Shown one piece after another: positions 36,801 through 43,353 of a stretch of DNA of 64,000 nucleotides. Every line of letters begins with the position of its first letter. The stretch's first letter is position 1. The translations under genes and the position numbers were made by a program. This stretch comes from Carposina sasakii. Lineage: Eukaryota; Arthropoda; Insecta; Lepidoptera; Carposinidae. The notes under the pieces are model-generated. The model saw nothing but the letters and a program-made list of their open reading frames with translations. It was not told where the DNA came from and did not search any database. Location: assembly GCA_014607495.2 (NCBI GenBank), contig CP053172.1, forward strand, positions 3,238,888-3,302,887, given 5' to 3'.

Positions 36801-37797
36801 AGTCCGGGAAGGTAAAACAATTGGGTGATGTTAGTTCAAAGGCGTGGGACAGGACAACGTCTGTCAGGTCCACTAGTATTATGATAAAATTACTGTCATT
36901 TTTGTTTAAACTGTGGTAACCATTATCCTCTACTTCCCCCAACCTTTCCCATTCCTTTCTATTATACTCTAGGTTTTTCAGGCCATCTCAGTTTCATTTA
37001 AGCCCTAAACTAATATTATAAATGTGAATACACCTCTGCATGTTAGGTAATCATACTTAAACTTCAGAACCAATTTGGATGAAATTTGGTACAGAGGTAG
37101 TCTAAGGTGTGAGGAAAGACGTTGGCTACATTTCAATGTGATAAAAGCTGAAATTTGGTATAGGTAAGGCAGGTTATTACTTGGGAAGGTTTAAGGACTT
37201 CCCTGAAATTTCCACCGAAATGAGACTCATTCCGGACTGAAATCGGAATTCAGTCTTTTCTGAGATTAGCATGCACAAACACACAGACAACCAGACAAAC
37301 CAACAAACAGAAAACAGACAAAAATTTCAAAAATCATTCTTTTGGGTACTACTGCGTTGATAAAGGTCTCCTATAATATTTTTTCTCATATATCTTCCAT
37401 GTACAGACTGCGATCCATTACATTTTTATTATACTTTTTATTGTATGTAATTACCATTTGGAATGTCGCCAAAAAGGCGCTAAAGGTGCCCTGTTAACCA
37501 CAAACAGTAAAAAAGCGATAACCATGCGATAAATAAGTCGGAAGGTAAACAAATAAGCGTTACCTTTTCATCAGTAAATGGGGTGTTAACCCTCGTTTCC
37601 AGATACCCTAAGGTACCATAATAGACGGCTACAACCAAGCAGATTCCTCCTACATACTTCTTGCACCTTGAAAACAGTCTGTAAAACTTATTTGGGGGCA
37701 AACTCTCGGTGCTACTAGAACTACTCGAATCATTGCTTCCCCTAGGGCACTGAATCTGCACCTTTCGCTGCCTGACCATTTTTAGGACAGACCACAA
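10404..37797 (-). CDS. MOGS: mannosyl-oligosaccharide glucosidase (glucosidase I, GH63), 16 exons, complete
   Basis: The enzyme removes the terminal alpha-1,2-glucose from Glc3Man9GlcNAc2 on new glycoproteins in the ER lumen, the first N-glycan trimming step. Sixteen exons join with matching phases into 2415 nt, 804 residues plus TGA, close to the human length. Residues 1..48 are a Ser-rich cytosolic tail, about 49..66 a type II signal anchor, and the remainder is the luminal GH63 region. Visible family motifs are [31 protein letters not shown] (residues 406..416), [33 protein letters not shown] (710..721) and GCRPFTGW near the end; the acidic residues in the WDEGFH and EHDPPYW motifs are candidates for catalysis. 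Start choice: Met1 at 37797, though Met7 is also possible. Introns are loaded with transposons, but no exon is broken. Confidence 0.97.
10535..11762 (-). other. MOGS last intron
   Basis: Contains a LINE 3'-end piece (11305..11535, with CCGGAAACCCTTAATCGTCT) and Helitron-like or LINE-tail fragments. No other gene is seen. Confidence 0.6.
11763..11953 (-). CDS. MOGS: MOGS exon 15
   Basis: Acceptor TCTACAG, one base completes Arg. Encodes [20 protein letters not shown], the most conserved GH63 block and probably part of the active site. Donor ATAC|GTAAGC. Confidence 0.97.
12015..12300 (+). mobile_element. retroposon tail fragment
   Basis: Contains GGCAAACGTTGTTTTGCC and TCGGTCGAGCCGTTTCGGAG. 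An inverted relative lies at 32815..33072 and a short one at 60895..60955. Family not recognised. Confidence 0.5.
12440..12600 (+). mobile_element. tRNA-derived SINE (family 2)
   Basis: The head has A-box (TAGCTCAGTGGTTAGAG) and B-box (GGTTCGATTCC) with a perfect T-stem. The anticodon stem is poor and the same tail follows in copies at 30810..30975 and, reversed, 34246..34405. Confidence 0.75.
12950..13197 (-). mobile_element. tRNA-derived SINE (family 1)
   Basis: Same body as 280..515; on plus the head reads ACCGGGAATTCGAACCC, one base longer than other copies. Its distal end is followed directly by the Helitron-like element at 13200. Confidence 0.8.
13200..13433 (+). mobile_element. non-autonomous Helitron-like element
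   Basis: Starts TC and ends CTAG, flanked by A on the left and T on the right, with a CG-rich palindromic motif (ACGCGGACGGAGTCGTGG) just before CTAG. These are Helitron hallmarks. Related copies lie near 16825, 19271, 22721, 48792 and (inverted) 49350. Confidence 0.7.
13553..13772 (+). mobile_element. Helitron-like element, second subfamily (decayed)
   Basis: Matches the element at 36624..36876 (shared GGCGTGGGACAGGACAACGT near the 3' end); the terminal CTAG is mutated to GATAG. Confidence 0.5.
14078..14195 (-). CDS. MOGS: MOGS exon 14
   Basis: Encodes [14 protein letters not shown] and LLWSEYGL. Donor TTGAG|GTAGGA, exit phase 2. Confidence 0.95.
15755..15938. mobile_element. hAT-type MITE (decayed)
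   Basis: Ends CAGTGGTTCCCAAAG and GGGAAGCTCTG. Same family, inverted, as 19920..20095 (shared GAAAGGGGTCTA). Target duplication not clear. Confidence 0.55.
16060..16560 (-). mobile_element. LINE fragment, C-terminal reverse-transcriptase-side ORF
   Basis: The minus strand encodes a short stretch with [15 protein letters not shown] and [12 protein letters not shown], the typical end of CR1/jockey-like ORF2, then a stop. The 5' side carries the sequence found at 11305..11535 and 56645..56805. Confidence 0.6.
16580..16699 (-). CDS. MOGS: MOGS exon 13
   Basis: Encodes [15 protein letters not shown] and QLVTSAFG. Donor TTCG|GTAAGT. Less conserved loop; the splice phases fit both neighbours. Confidence 0.92.
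16825..17030 (+). mobile_element. Helitron-like element, left part
   Basis: Contains AAACGGCTGAACCGATTTCG and the tail-family context; continued at 17480..17580 after a LINE insertion. Confidence 0.55.
17060..17480 (-). mobile_element. RTE-type LINE fragment nested in a Helitron-like element
   Basis: The minus strand encodes [14 protein letters not shown] and [11 protein letters not shown], typical of the C-terminal region of insect RTE-like LINEs. It splits the flanking Helitron-like copy between CCCACTTAT and GCTACTTCTTTTCC. Confidence 0.7.
17591..17973 (-). mobile_element. MITE family 2 (CAGGGTGTTTTT ends)
   Basis: About 380 bp with short inverted ends. The signature block TTTCTGCATAAATGCACATT recurs. 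Full or near-full copies: 33838..34223, 46029..46400, 54617..54994; pieces: 23235..23512, 24190..24375, 34772..34822. Confidence 0.75.
17995..18083 (-). CDS. MOGS: MOGS exon 12
   Basis: Encodes [17 protein letters not shown]. Acceptor TTTTCAG, donor TATG|GTAAGT. A foldback MITE begins about 45 nt upstream in the gene's sense. Confidence 0.94.
18130..18685. mobile_element. foldback MITE with about 285-bp insertion
   Basis: The left half (18132..18250) and right half (18535..18685) are complementary arms of the foldback family. AT-rich sequence separates them. Confidence 0.7.
19009..19271. mobile_element. foldback MITE (family 1), full copy
   Basis: About 260 bp, almost entirely self-complementary: TACAGGGTGTAACAAAAAGG at the left pairs with the right end, and GACTCGAAATCACATGTTTA pairs with its complement inside. 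Tc1/mariner-style TA target is likely. Confidence 0.85.
19272..19497 (+). mobile_element. Helitron-like element
   Basis: Contains CGGCTGAACAGATTTCGATG and CCACGCGGACGGAGTCGCGG; ends CTGG, which fits the CTRR terminus. Confidence 0.55.
19606..19716 (-). CDS. MOGS: MOGS exon 11
   Basis: Encodes [20 protein letters not shown]. Donor GAGAA|GTGAGT, exit phase 2. Confidence 0.95.
19920..20095. mobile_element. hAT-type MITE with 8-bp TSD
   Basis: TIRs CAGAGGTTCCCAAA and GGGAACCACTG. Perfect TSD TTCTATAC at 19912..19919 and 20096..20103. It sits inside the decayed mariner element. Confidence 0.88.
20366..20703. repeat. 8-bp minisatellite (GGATGGAC)n
   Basis: About 40 units of GGATGGAC, with a central block of GGATGGGC variants (about 20450..20515) and irregular units at the right end. 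The long ORFs on both strands here are artefacts of a repeat without stops. Confidence 0.95.
21360..21475 (-). repeat. block shared with the 8896..9682 inverted repeat
   Basis: The reverse complement matches about 9170..9265, including GGCCATGACGTCATGATAGG. Marks a second, partial copy of that element. Confidence 0.6.
21807..21842. repeat. AT dinucleotide microsatellite
   Basis: Run of (TA)n about 35 bp long. Confidence 0.9.
21849..21952 (-). mobile_element. tRNA-derived SINE (family 1), head only
   Basis: Carries the reversed B-box CCGGGATTCGAACCC and the GCAGGCAGGGTCACTACCTA head. Confidence 0.7.
22187..22317 (-). CDS. MOGS: MOGS exon 10
   Basis: Encodes TTYRWRGRE and [15 protein letters not shown]. 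Acceptor GTTCCAG, donor CCTAG|GTAAGT, exit phase 2. Confidence 0.96.
22721..22945 (+). mobile_element. Helitron-like element (decayed end)
   Basis: TATTATAAACGCGAAAGTTT at the start and CACGCGGACGGAGTCGCGGG near the end, as at 13200..13433; the terminal CTAG is mutated to CTAC. Confidence 0.55.
22994..23163 (-). CDS. MOGS: MOGS exon 9
   Basis: Encodes [15 protein letters not shown] and [14 protein letters not shown] of the (alpha/alpha)6 barrel. Donor CTACAG|GTTAGT, phase 0. Confidence 0.95.
23565..24025. mobile_element. about 420-bp interspersed repeat
   Basis: Near-identical to 39700..40108 (shared GGCTTGCATGTGTCCGTAAA and CCTTCGGGATAAACTAAA); a piece recurs near 44805..44920. No coding capacity; class unknown. 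Confidence 0.65.
24433..24581 (-). CDS. MOGS: MOGS exon 8
   Basis: Encodes [14 protein letters not shown], a GH63 signature, then WIPREQILG. The donor CTCG|GTACAT is less canonical. A 42-bp minisatellite starts just upstream of the acceptor. Confidence 0.95.
24779..26727 (+). mobile_element. Tigger/pogo DNA transposon
   Basis: 1949 bp between TA dinucleotides, with imperfect TIRs around CTCTATAATCCGAACCCC (left) and its relative at the right end (GGAGTTCGGATTAAAGAG). Inserted in the 42-bp minisatellite. Confidence 0.92.
24963..26566 (+). pseudogene. Tigger/pogo transposase, frameshifted
   Basis: The DNA-binding part ([34 protein letters not shown]) is of CENP-B/pogo helix-turn-helix type, followed by a CENP-B-like second domain ending near 25395. 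The DDE part shows [19 protein letters not shown] and [10 protein letters not shown], the three acidic catalytic positions of pogo-type transposases. At least three frameshifts, near 25390, 25480 and 26400, separate the readable pieces, so it cannot make an intact protein. The last readable piece ends [11 protein letters not shown] before TAA. It lies within MOGS intron 7, on the opposite strand to MOGS. Confidence 0.88.
27112..27426. mobile_element. hAT-like MITE
   Basis: Ends TAGGGTTACCATAT and TATGGTAACCCTA; inserted in a LINE 3'-end piece (GCAGTGTACTGCAA resumes as CGCAACAGGCTGA). Target duplication is imperfect. Confidence 0.65.
27539..27694 (-). CDS. MOGS: MOGS exon 7
   Basis: Encodes [18 protein letters not shown] and PLYTAVPSR. 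Donor AGTCG|GTAAGT; the Arg codon is completed in exon 8. Confidence 0.95.
27720..28025 (+). mobile_element. about 310-bp interspersed repeat (GGTGGGCGCACCC family)
   Basis: Contains GATCCGAGGGTCAGTGGAGG. Reverse complement of 62970..63275; partial copies near 30655..30775, 35165..35225, 35480..35645 and 63293..63370. Confidence 0.7.
28037..28110 (+). mobile_element. tRNA-like SINE head (family 3)
   Basis: GCCCATTGGTTAAGACGTGC (A-box-like) and GGTTCGATCCC (B-box). A decayed relative is at 2503..2590. Confidence 0.55.
28327..29133. mobile_element. foldback MITE split by a TTAA element
   Basis: Left arm 28327..28355 and right part 28894..29133 rejoin at TATGTTAAGCGAAAAGC once the insert is removed. 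Confidence 0.85.
28356..28893. mobile_element. TTAA-target (piggyBac-like) non-autonomous element
   Basis: 538 bp flanked by TTAA on both sides (28352..28355, 28894..28897), with short TIRs CTCTTTCCGTC and GATTGAAAGAG. The palindrome-like GGTGGTTAGTG..CACTAACCACC occurs twice inside (about 28482 and 28859). No transposase. Confidence 0.8.
29583..29790 (-). mobile_element. tRNA-derived SINE (family 1), internally deleted
   Basis: Shares the family body, but the B-box region is missing: sequence jumps from AAACATCGA to CAGGACCTATGG. Confidence 0.7.
30113..30300 (-). CDS. MOGS: MOGS exon 6
   Basis: Acceptor TTTTTCAG, donor AAGGG|GTGAGT, exit phase 2. Encodes [12 protein letters not shown] and the [11 protein letters not shown] helix preceding the catalytic barrel. 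Confidence 0.94.
30810..30975 (+). mobile_element. tRNA-derived SINE (family 2)
   Basis: Near-identical to 12440..12600, with TAGCTCGGTGGTTAGAG and GGTTCGATTCC. Confidence 0.75.
30989..31253. mobile_element. foldback MITE (family 1)
   Basis: Self-complementary arms from TACAGGGTGCAACAAAAGGG to the matching right end; full-length copy in MOGS intron 5. Confidence 0.85.
31305..31572. repeat. 18-bp minisatellite with 72-bp higher-order unit
   Basis: About 14 units based on GAGTATGATGTTATTACG. Variants follow the order TATCATTACA, GTTATTACA, GTTATTACG, GTTAGAACA, repeating every 72 bp. The array reaches the donor of MOGS exon 5; the ORFs on both strands are artefacts. Confidence 0.93.
31576..31724 (-). 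CDS. MOGS: MOGS exon 5
   Basis: Acceptor TTTTTAG; donor ATTGAG|GTGAGT, exit phase 0. The 18-bp minisatellite at 31305..31572 begins within about 4 nt of this donor. Confidence 0.93.
31917..32150 (+). mobile_element. tRNA-derived SINE (family 1), sense copy
   Basis: Head with B-box GGTTCGAATCCCGGTAGG, then the shared body to about 32150. Confidence 0.8.
32815..33072 (-). mobile_element. retroposon tail fragment
   Basis: Inverted relative of 12015..12300, ending with GGCAAAACAACGTTTGCC. Confidence 0.5.
33573..33840. mobile_element. foldback MITE (family 1)
   Basis: Full-length self-complementary copy, abutting a family-2 MITE at its right end (shared TACAGGATG junction). Confidence 0.85.
33838..34223 (+). 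mobile_element. MITE family 2
   Basis: Runs from TACAGGATGTTTTTTTG to CCAAAAATCATCCTGTA. Confidence 0.75.
34246..34405 (-). mobile_element. tRNA-derived SINE (family 2)
   Basis: Reversed head (CTCACCAACTGAGCTACCGG) of the 12440..12600 family. Confidence 0.7.
34586..34736 (-). CDS. MOGS: MOGS exon 4
   Basis: Acceptor GTCCCCAG, donor AAGG|GTGAGT, exit phase 1. Encodes the [13 protein letters not shown] strand region of the N-terminal beta-domain. Confidence 0.93.
34872..35049 (-). CDS. MOGS: MOGS exon 3
   Basis: Completes Arg with one base; exit phase 0 at TCTAAG|GTATTC. Encodes HWCEQGD and [15 protein letters not shown]. Confidence 0.94.
36400..36548 (-). CDS. MOGS: MOGS exon 2
   Basis: Acceptor TTTCAG, donor GTCAG|GTTAGT, exit phase 2. 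Encodes the [20 protein letters not shown] block, strongly conserved in glucosidase I. Confidence 0.95.
36624..36876 (+). mobile_element. Helitron-like element, second subfamily
   Basis: Starts TCTATAATATAAAAATG after A, ends GTCCACTAG before T. Lies in MOGS intron 1. Confidence 0.65.
37564..37797 (-). CDS. MOGS: MOGS exon 1
   Basis: 78 codons, phase 0 exit at GAAAAG|GTAACG. Encodes the Ser-rich cytosolic tail and the membrane anchor ([16 protein letters not shown]). Confidence 0.93.
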
Positions 37798-38081
37798 ATT
37801 TTTGCAGCTAATTAAAACATTTAAATTGACTTTGTTGTGTCTAATAATTCATTAAATAAATTATTAATACATGGAATACGCGGAAAATGTTACACTTTTC
37901 TTTTCACGACTAGCTAAACCAGGGATGCCAACATACGCAGATTTATCTGAAACTTGGGAATTTTGAAAAATAAGATATTCTATGAAACGAACTCTATGCA
38001 AAATTATTTTTTTTTTTTTCACATTTCACAACACACTCTAAACTCCCCAAGGTCTAGCGTCGTGGGTGGGTAGGTAAGTAC

Positions 38082-39122
38082 TAGTGATGTGCCGGATCAT
38101 TAAAAATGTATATCCGCGGATACGGATCTGAATACGGATATTTGGTGTCAATATCCGCGGATATGCATCTTAACTTGCTTACGCAGTTGGTGTCGGTGCG
38201 CGCGACAAAAACTTAATTTCAAAAATCATTTCATGCAAATTCAAAATATTACGAAGATCTTAGTAAAAGGTTGATCTCATTAAGAAGATAGTTAATTGAG
38301 TACCTTTGAGCTATATACTACTAGTCGATGCCCGCAACTCCGTCCGCGAGGACTGAAAACAAATTTATATGTCGATATTATTCGGGATTTTCCCGGGATT
38401 TAAAATAAACCTATATCCGTCTCCTGGTTCTAAGCTACCTCCCTACCAATTTTCAGCCAAATCGGCACAACCGTTCTTGAATTATAAATAGTGTAACTAA
38501 CACGACTTTCCATTTTTTATTTTTAGCTTCCTACCTTGAAATCTGCTAAAAGTCCCATATAAAATTTCACCCACTCTTTTATGGGGTTGGGGGTAGATTA
38601 AAAAAAATGCATTTTTAGTCAAATAATAGTCAGCATACCAATTTTTAGCTTTCTGCCTTGAAAATTATAAAATGCTTCATACAAACTTCCACCCCCCATT
38701 TTAGTAAAGAGACAAAAAGTAGCCTATGTCACTCTCTATCTTTTCAACTGTTTCCAATTAAAAAATCACGTCAATTCGTCGCTCCGTTTTGCTCTAAAAG
38801 ACGGATAAACAGACACACACATTTATAATTTTCCCATTTATAATAATTAGTATTGATAGATATGGTAACTAACTTCTGTTTGAAACATAAAGGAGCCCAC
38901 TATTGATTTTAGCAAATAAAAAAATATCTGGATTGAATTGAATAGTTTTTTATTACTACCCAATCACCTATTTAAAGAATTTCATTTATAAATTTAAAAT
39001 TAATAAGGTAAAAAGATCCGTAAAAGATCCGCCATAAAAGTAACGGATACAGACACGGATACGGATCTTTCATTTGCTTTGGATATCCGCGGATACGGAT
39101 ACGGGTCTCCGGCACATCACTA
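38082..39122. mobile_element. hAT-type non-autonomous element with 8-bp TSD
   Basis: TIRs TAGTGATGTGCCGG and CCGGCACATCACTA. Perfect TSD GTAAGTAC at 38074..38081 and 39123..39130. Repeated ATCCGCGGATACGGAT motifs lie near both ends. It splits a family-1 SINE (pieces at about 38020..38073 and 39131..39360). Confidence 0.92.
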
Positions 39123-39699
39123 GTAAGTACTAAACTAAGAAAAGCTACAAATACATAGACAAGTACTTAAGTATGGAAACATCAATGATTTGGAAACAAA
39201 CATCGGTATCACTATCATTAGATATTATAAAACAAAGTCGATTCCCGCTGTCTGTCTGTTTCTATGTTTAAATCTTTAAAACTATGCAACGGATTTTGAT
39301 GCAGTTTGCACATACCCGTCCCAGGCAGGGTAACTACAAACTATACCAATAGGCCGTCATATTCATTTCAACATTAGGGGTTACATAACATGTGCTTTGT
39401 AAGTTATTTTACCTTATCACATATTAATATGGCCTCAGAGAAAATTACACTTTGACGCATCATTTTTGCTTTAAACGTACTAAATTATAGCTTCACAGTC
39501 GCATTACTAATAACGCTATCGCTATGCTTCTGCAAGTTACGTTGCGAATACATAACGTAACGAATAGCTTACGATTATTCTATTTTATTTATTAGGACTC
39601 CTCCTCTATATTGATCATTCTGGCTACCCGATTCCAAGAGTTGGCAACCTTTTTATTGACGTTTTATCTTTCGTTCGGAAACAGCATGTGACGTAGAAT

Positions 39700-40108
39700 C
39701 ACAAACTGGGCGGGAAAAGCTGGAAGGCTGCATGTGTAATTTTCTTGTGAAAATCAAAAATTATTTGTAAATGGCTTGCATGTGTCCGTAAAGTGATGTT
39801 TTCTGGTAGATAAGTTATATTTTGATTACTTGTGATGTGAATCTAGTGCATGTGCATGGTTTTATACGCAGGTAAGCTGAGTAAAACTTTAACCGGAATA
39901 CGATCTCTTCATGGGCCCATGTAAGTTGTTTTTGCAATTATTTTTCATTTTGACTAACTTTACACTTGTTCTTGAGGATTTTTCCGACGTTTCCATTCAT
40001 CATCATCATTATCATCCATCATAAAATCATAAATCATTTACTAAAGACAATGGCTGTATGGGCTTAGTTCCCCTTGCCTTTCCTTCGGGATAAACTAAAC
40101 AAAAAAAA
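39700..40108. mobile_element. about 420-bp interspersed repeat
   Basis: Second copy of 23565..24025; almost identical over 400 bp, indicating recent spread. Confidence 0.65.
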
Positions 40109-40239
40109 ACATAGAAGGAGATACCAATTCCCTGCATTTAACATTATGTTAGTTAATTTTTTTTGCTACATAATCGTCTTTGGCGCTAGTGTGCTAGCAA
40201 AAATTTAGCAAACGATTAGAGAACGATAGGCTTAGGTAA

Positions 40240-40810
40240 TACAAATTTTTTGACAGATTGCGCATCTTCGGCGCGATCACCGCGCGAATTTTGCTGATCG
40301 CTAATTTTACGTAATCAGGGGGCGGGTACTCATTAGCGAGCTGTAACCGTAAAATGCGCGATACAGTAAGTACGAGGTTCTAGTGTGTACGCTTGTTACA
40401 GTAAGGCTCACGATGTCGCCGGAACGCTTACCTACCCGGCTTTAGCTGGTTCGCAGCAGCTAGTAATCTCTTCTATTGACGTCCACGAGCGCACTGCGAG
40501 CGCGGCAAAAACCGACAATCGTCGGCTTGCTGCAAGACGCTCGTGTAGCGTTTATAGCAGGCTCGCTAACCACGTACACACTATGTTTTTGGTAACAGTA
40601 ACGGTTACAGTACGTGTAACGTTACGGGTTCAGAAATGAGTACGTTGTAAACGCCGGCTCGATGCAAACCGCACGCGTACCACTCGCAGCAGGTTAGCGA
40701 ACCACGTATACACTATGCTTTTTGGTTACAGTGCATGCAACGGTTACAGCTCGCCACAGATAATCAGGGGGTAATCTATGCAGCTCGCTAATGAGTACAA
40801 GCCTAATAGT
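40240..40810. mobile_element. TIR-like element, ATCAGGGGG family
   Basis: TACGTAATCAGGGGGCGGGT near 40310 and ATAATCAGGGGG near 40760. CTCATTAGCGAGCTGTAACC at 40330 is mirrored by CTCGCTAATGAGTAC near 40785. Borders uncertain. Confidence 0.4.
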
Positions 40811-41128
40811 TGTCGTTGCATGCATAATCGTGCGTGTCGTTAGAGAAAAGTAATGAGGGTGACGTTATGTTCGTGGGATTTTCTCACTTTTGTCATTGAT
40901 TTACGACTGAATGTCTATCAAAATCTGACTTTAAATTCTTAAGCTACGGAACTATTTAGGTATATGAGCTATTCACACTTGATCAGTTTTATTATAAAAA
41001 TAATAAAAACGTCAACGTCATTTCAATTCAGAAATCAATATGTAGTAAGTAAATATTTATTTCAATTTTCAGATTTTTGAGTGTTTTAAATTAACCTATA
41101 GTATAGTAGACCTTACAATTAATTCACA

Positions 41129-42358
41129 ATGATCTTATTAAGTTTATTCATCATTAATTTAGTTTATTTAACAACGGAACAAAGTACAGATCTTGGCTAT
41201 TGTGATATTGCCTCTAAACCGTCCTGCCAGCCTATGACCGATTCAAACGACGAAAAACTGTTATTTTACGATGTAAATCCAGTAGAAGGCTTTAATTTAC
41301 GTCGCGACGTTTACATGAGATTCGCAATAATGCTAGCCGAAGCTAGGAAAAGAGGCGAGAGACTAAACTGGAAACTTGTTTTACCTCCTTGGTACAATCT
41401 TTACCATTGGATGGGAGAAACTAATCCAATACATTGGAACAAGTTTTTTGATATAGATTCATTTAGAACTTACTGCCCGGTTATAGAAATATATGATGTG
41501 TTTAATAAAACCTCCTCAAAAGAGCTTGTGTTGGACAGACTATATGTTTTGCAGAACTATCCTGATCCATTTGAAAATGGAATATTTACTGATAAATGGG
41601 AGGTGAATAATGAAGAGGAATGTAGGTACAGGGAGCACTTCTGGGGATACCTTAATATATCTGCCAAAGAGGTTGTATGCATGAAATTCCAAGGAAAAAT
41701 GTCTAAATTATGGGAAATAATAGCTCTACATCCCAGTGATAAAAAGGTTATGATCGCACATGGAGAGATACCTTTACATGACTCGTACGGTACTAAAACA
41801 TACTGGGATTGCAGGAAAAGTATGAAATTCAATGACAGATTGGATAGTATAGCTTTTGAGTACATAAATTCTGAGTTGGATTGTGTAGGATCAATAGTGA
41901 GCATGTGTCATACGTATGTTGCCATACACTGGCGGAGGCATGACTTCTTAATCAACCGACCTAATGACATCCCTTCCATAGCTGGAACCGTTGAACAAAT
42001 AGATGCAGCAATAAAAAAACATGTATCCAATGTTACAAAAGTTTATGTTGCAACGGATGCAAGTCACAACGAATTTACAGAACTAACGAAGTTATTGCAA
42101 GCTTACGGTTACAAAGTATATTATTATCTGCCAACGATACATATTGCAGAGAAATACCAGGACGGTGGAATAGCCATAATAGATCAGGTAGTGTGTTCAC
42201 GTGCAGCATACTTTATTGGCACTCATGAGAGCACATTCACATTTAGAATTCAAGAAGAGAGGGAGATACTTGGGTGCCCGAGTAAAACTACTTTTAACCG
42301 GTTTTGCCCTGACAAAGGACCGTGTGAGAAGCCCTCAGTTTGGACCGTAGTAAATTAG
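41129..42358 (+). CDS. POFUT2: GDP-fucose protein O-fucosyltransferase 2, intronless
   Basis: Transfers fucose from GDP-fucose to Ser/Thr of folded thrombospondin type 1 repeats in the ER lumen. The 409-codon ORF is uninterrupted (human protein about 430). Residues 1..17 are a hydrophobic signal peptide. Family motifs: DVNPVEGFNLRRD (48..60, with Glu53 matching the catalytic glutamate), LVLPPWYNLYHW (83..94), IHWRRHDF (sugar-nucleotide site with paired Arg), VYVATDAS, DGGIAIIDQVVC, and a C-terminal block with STFTFRIQEEREILG. Three sequons (NKT, NIS, NVT) are visible. The TAG stop is followed by AT-rich sequence with ATTAAA near 42684 as a candidate polyadenylation signal. Divergent from MOGS. 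No intron is seen in the coding region. Confidence 0.96.
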   Translation: MILLSLFIINLVYLTTEQSTDLGYCDIASKPSCQPMTDSNDEKLLFYDVNPVEGFNLRRDVYMRFAIMLAEARKRGERLNWKLVLPPWYNLYHWMGETNPIHWNKFFDIDSFRTYCPVIEIYDVFNKTSSKELVLDRLYVLQNYPDPFENGIFTDKWEVNNEEECRYREHFWGYLNISAKEVVCMKFQGKMSKLWEIIALHPSDKKVMIAHGEIPLHDSYGTKTYWDCRKSMKFNDRLDSIAFEYINSELDCVGSIVSMCHTYVAIHWRRHDFLINRPNDIPSIAGTVEQIDAAIKKHVSNVTKVYVATDASHNEFTELTKLLQAYGYKVYYYLPTIHIAEKYQDGGIAIIDQVVCSRAAYFIGTHESTFTFRIQEEREILGCPSKTTFNRFCPDKGPCEKPSVWTVVN

Positions 42359-43313
42359 ATTTATAATGTGTTATTACAAAAGAGCGCCTAAAGTTAGACT
42401 CGATTTAATATGACATTTGAGAGCAAAATGTAGGTATATCTGTCAAATTTAGGACATGTTTAGCTTAAAGTATGTTTAAATTCTTTTGTAATAACTTGGT
42501 TAGAGTTTTTTGTTATCAGCATACTATTTAGAAATGTGTGGTGTAAAAGTGCCAGGTTAACACTGTAATCTTATTTTTCATTTTAAGTATTTGTGCCATA
42601 TTAAATTGCATTGACAATTATTATATTAAATACTCATGTATATGTAACTGTAAATTTTTGCACTTAGTAAACCCAAAGATTTTAAATTAAATACCTATAA
42701 CTTATATCTTTTCTTATTTTATGATCTTAATGCTTATTGATATTAAATTTGTTTAGATCAGCGGTTCCTAACCTGTGGTATATGTTTGGGGGTCCGCGGT
42801 CCCATACGCATCTATCTTACTTAGAGTTGAGGAATATTAAAATATAATGCCTGAAAATGCACCTTTTTTTCACTCAGGGGTCCTTGGCATTGTGCTTGAT
42901 TTCCTTGGCGGTCCGCGGCTGAAGAAGGTTAGGAACCGCTGGTCTAGATATCTCCCCTTGCCAACCCTTCGCGTACTGAAACCTAAAAAGTCAAGGTATA
43001 TTTATAAAACCAATAACTAAGTATAACTTACTCCAGTACTATTTGACTGAACTGGCTTGCCATTGCTCTAATAACTATGACTCTGATGGTTGAACTACTA
43101 GTCTGTAACTACCGCCACCAAAGCAAAAAAAGTTGCTAACAAGAATCTTTTTTTATGGCTGTATGCTTTCGAATTAGTATGCCTTCTTTTAACTGCGTTC
43201 TGCAAAAAAATAAAAAATATTTGTTTTGTGATTGCGCGTGCAGGTTTGTTTTTGAATTTTTTAGCTGATTTCTTGCATATTTAAGCTAAATATATCTTGA
43301 ATAATCTTTAATA
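42359..43313 (+). other. POFUT2 3' region and spacer to next exon set
   Basis: AT-rich with candidate poly(A) signals, a hAT MITE (42759..42941), and then unassigned sequence up to the ATG at 43314. Confidence 0.5.
42759..42941. mobile_element. hAT-type MITE
   Basis: TIRs CAGCGGTTCCTAACC and GGTTAGGAACCGCTG. TSD GTTTAGAT / GTCTAGAT (one mismatch). Confidence 0.82.
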
Positions 43314-43353
43314 ATGACGAAGGCTAGAAAGCTGATAAATGCTACAAGCTATG
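43314..43353 (+). CDS. candidate N-terminal coding exon (possible ADAR alternative start)
   Basis: ATG followed by 12 more codons (MTKARKLINATSY) and a donor TATG|GTATGT, exit phase 1. It links in phase to the 14-nt exon at 43647 and then to 45911..45986. Nothing downstream before ADAR accepts this chain, so an alternative N-terminus of ADAR is an inference; an unrelated small gene is the other option. Confidence 0.45.

Larger units (their letters stand above)
37798..41128. other. divergent MOGS-POFUT2 intergenic region
   Basis: No gene seen. It holds a SINE split by a hAT element (38082..39122), the interspersed repeat 39700..40108 and GC-richer TIR-like sequence at 40240..40810. Promoters for MOGS (left end) and POFUT2 (right end) must lie here. 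A candidate 46-nt 5' UTR intron, GTAAGTAAATATT..TTTTCAG, sits at about 41047..41092. Confidence 0.5.
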
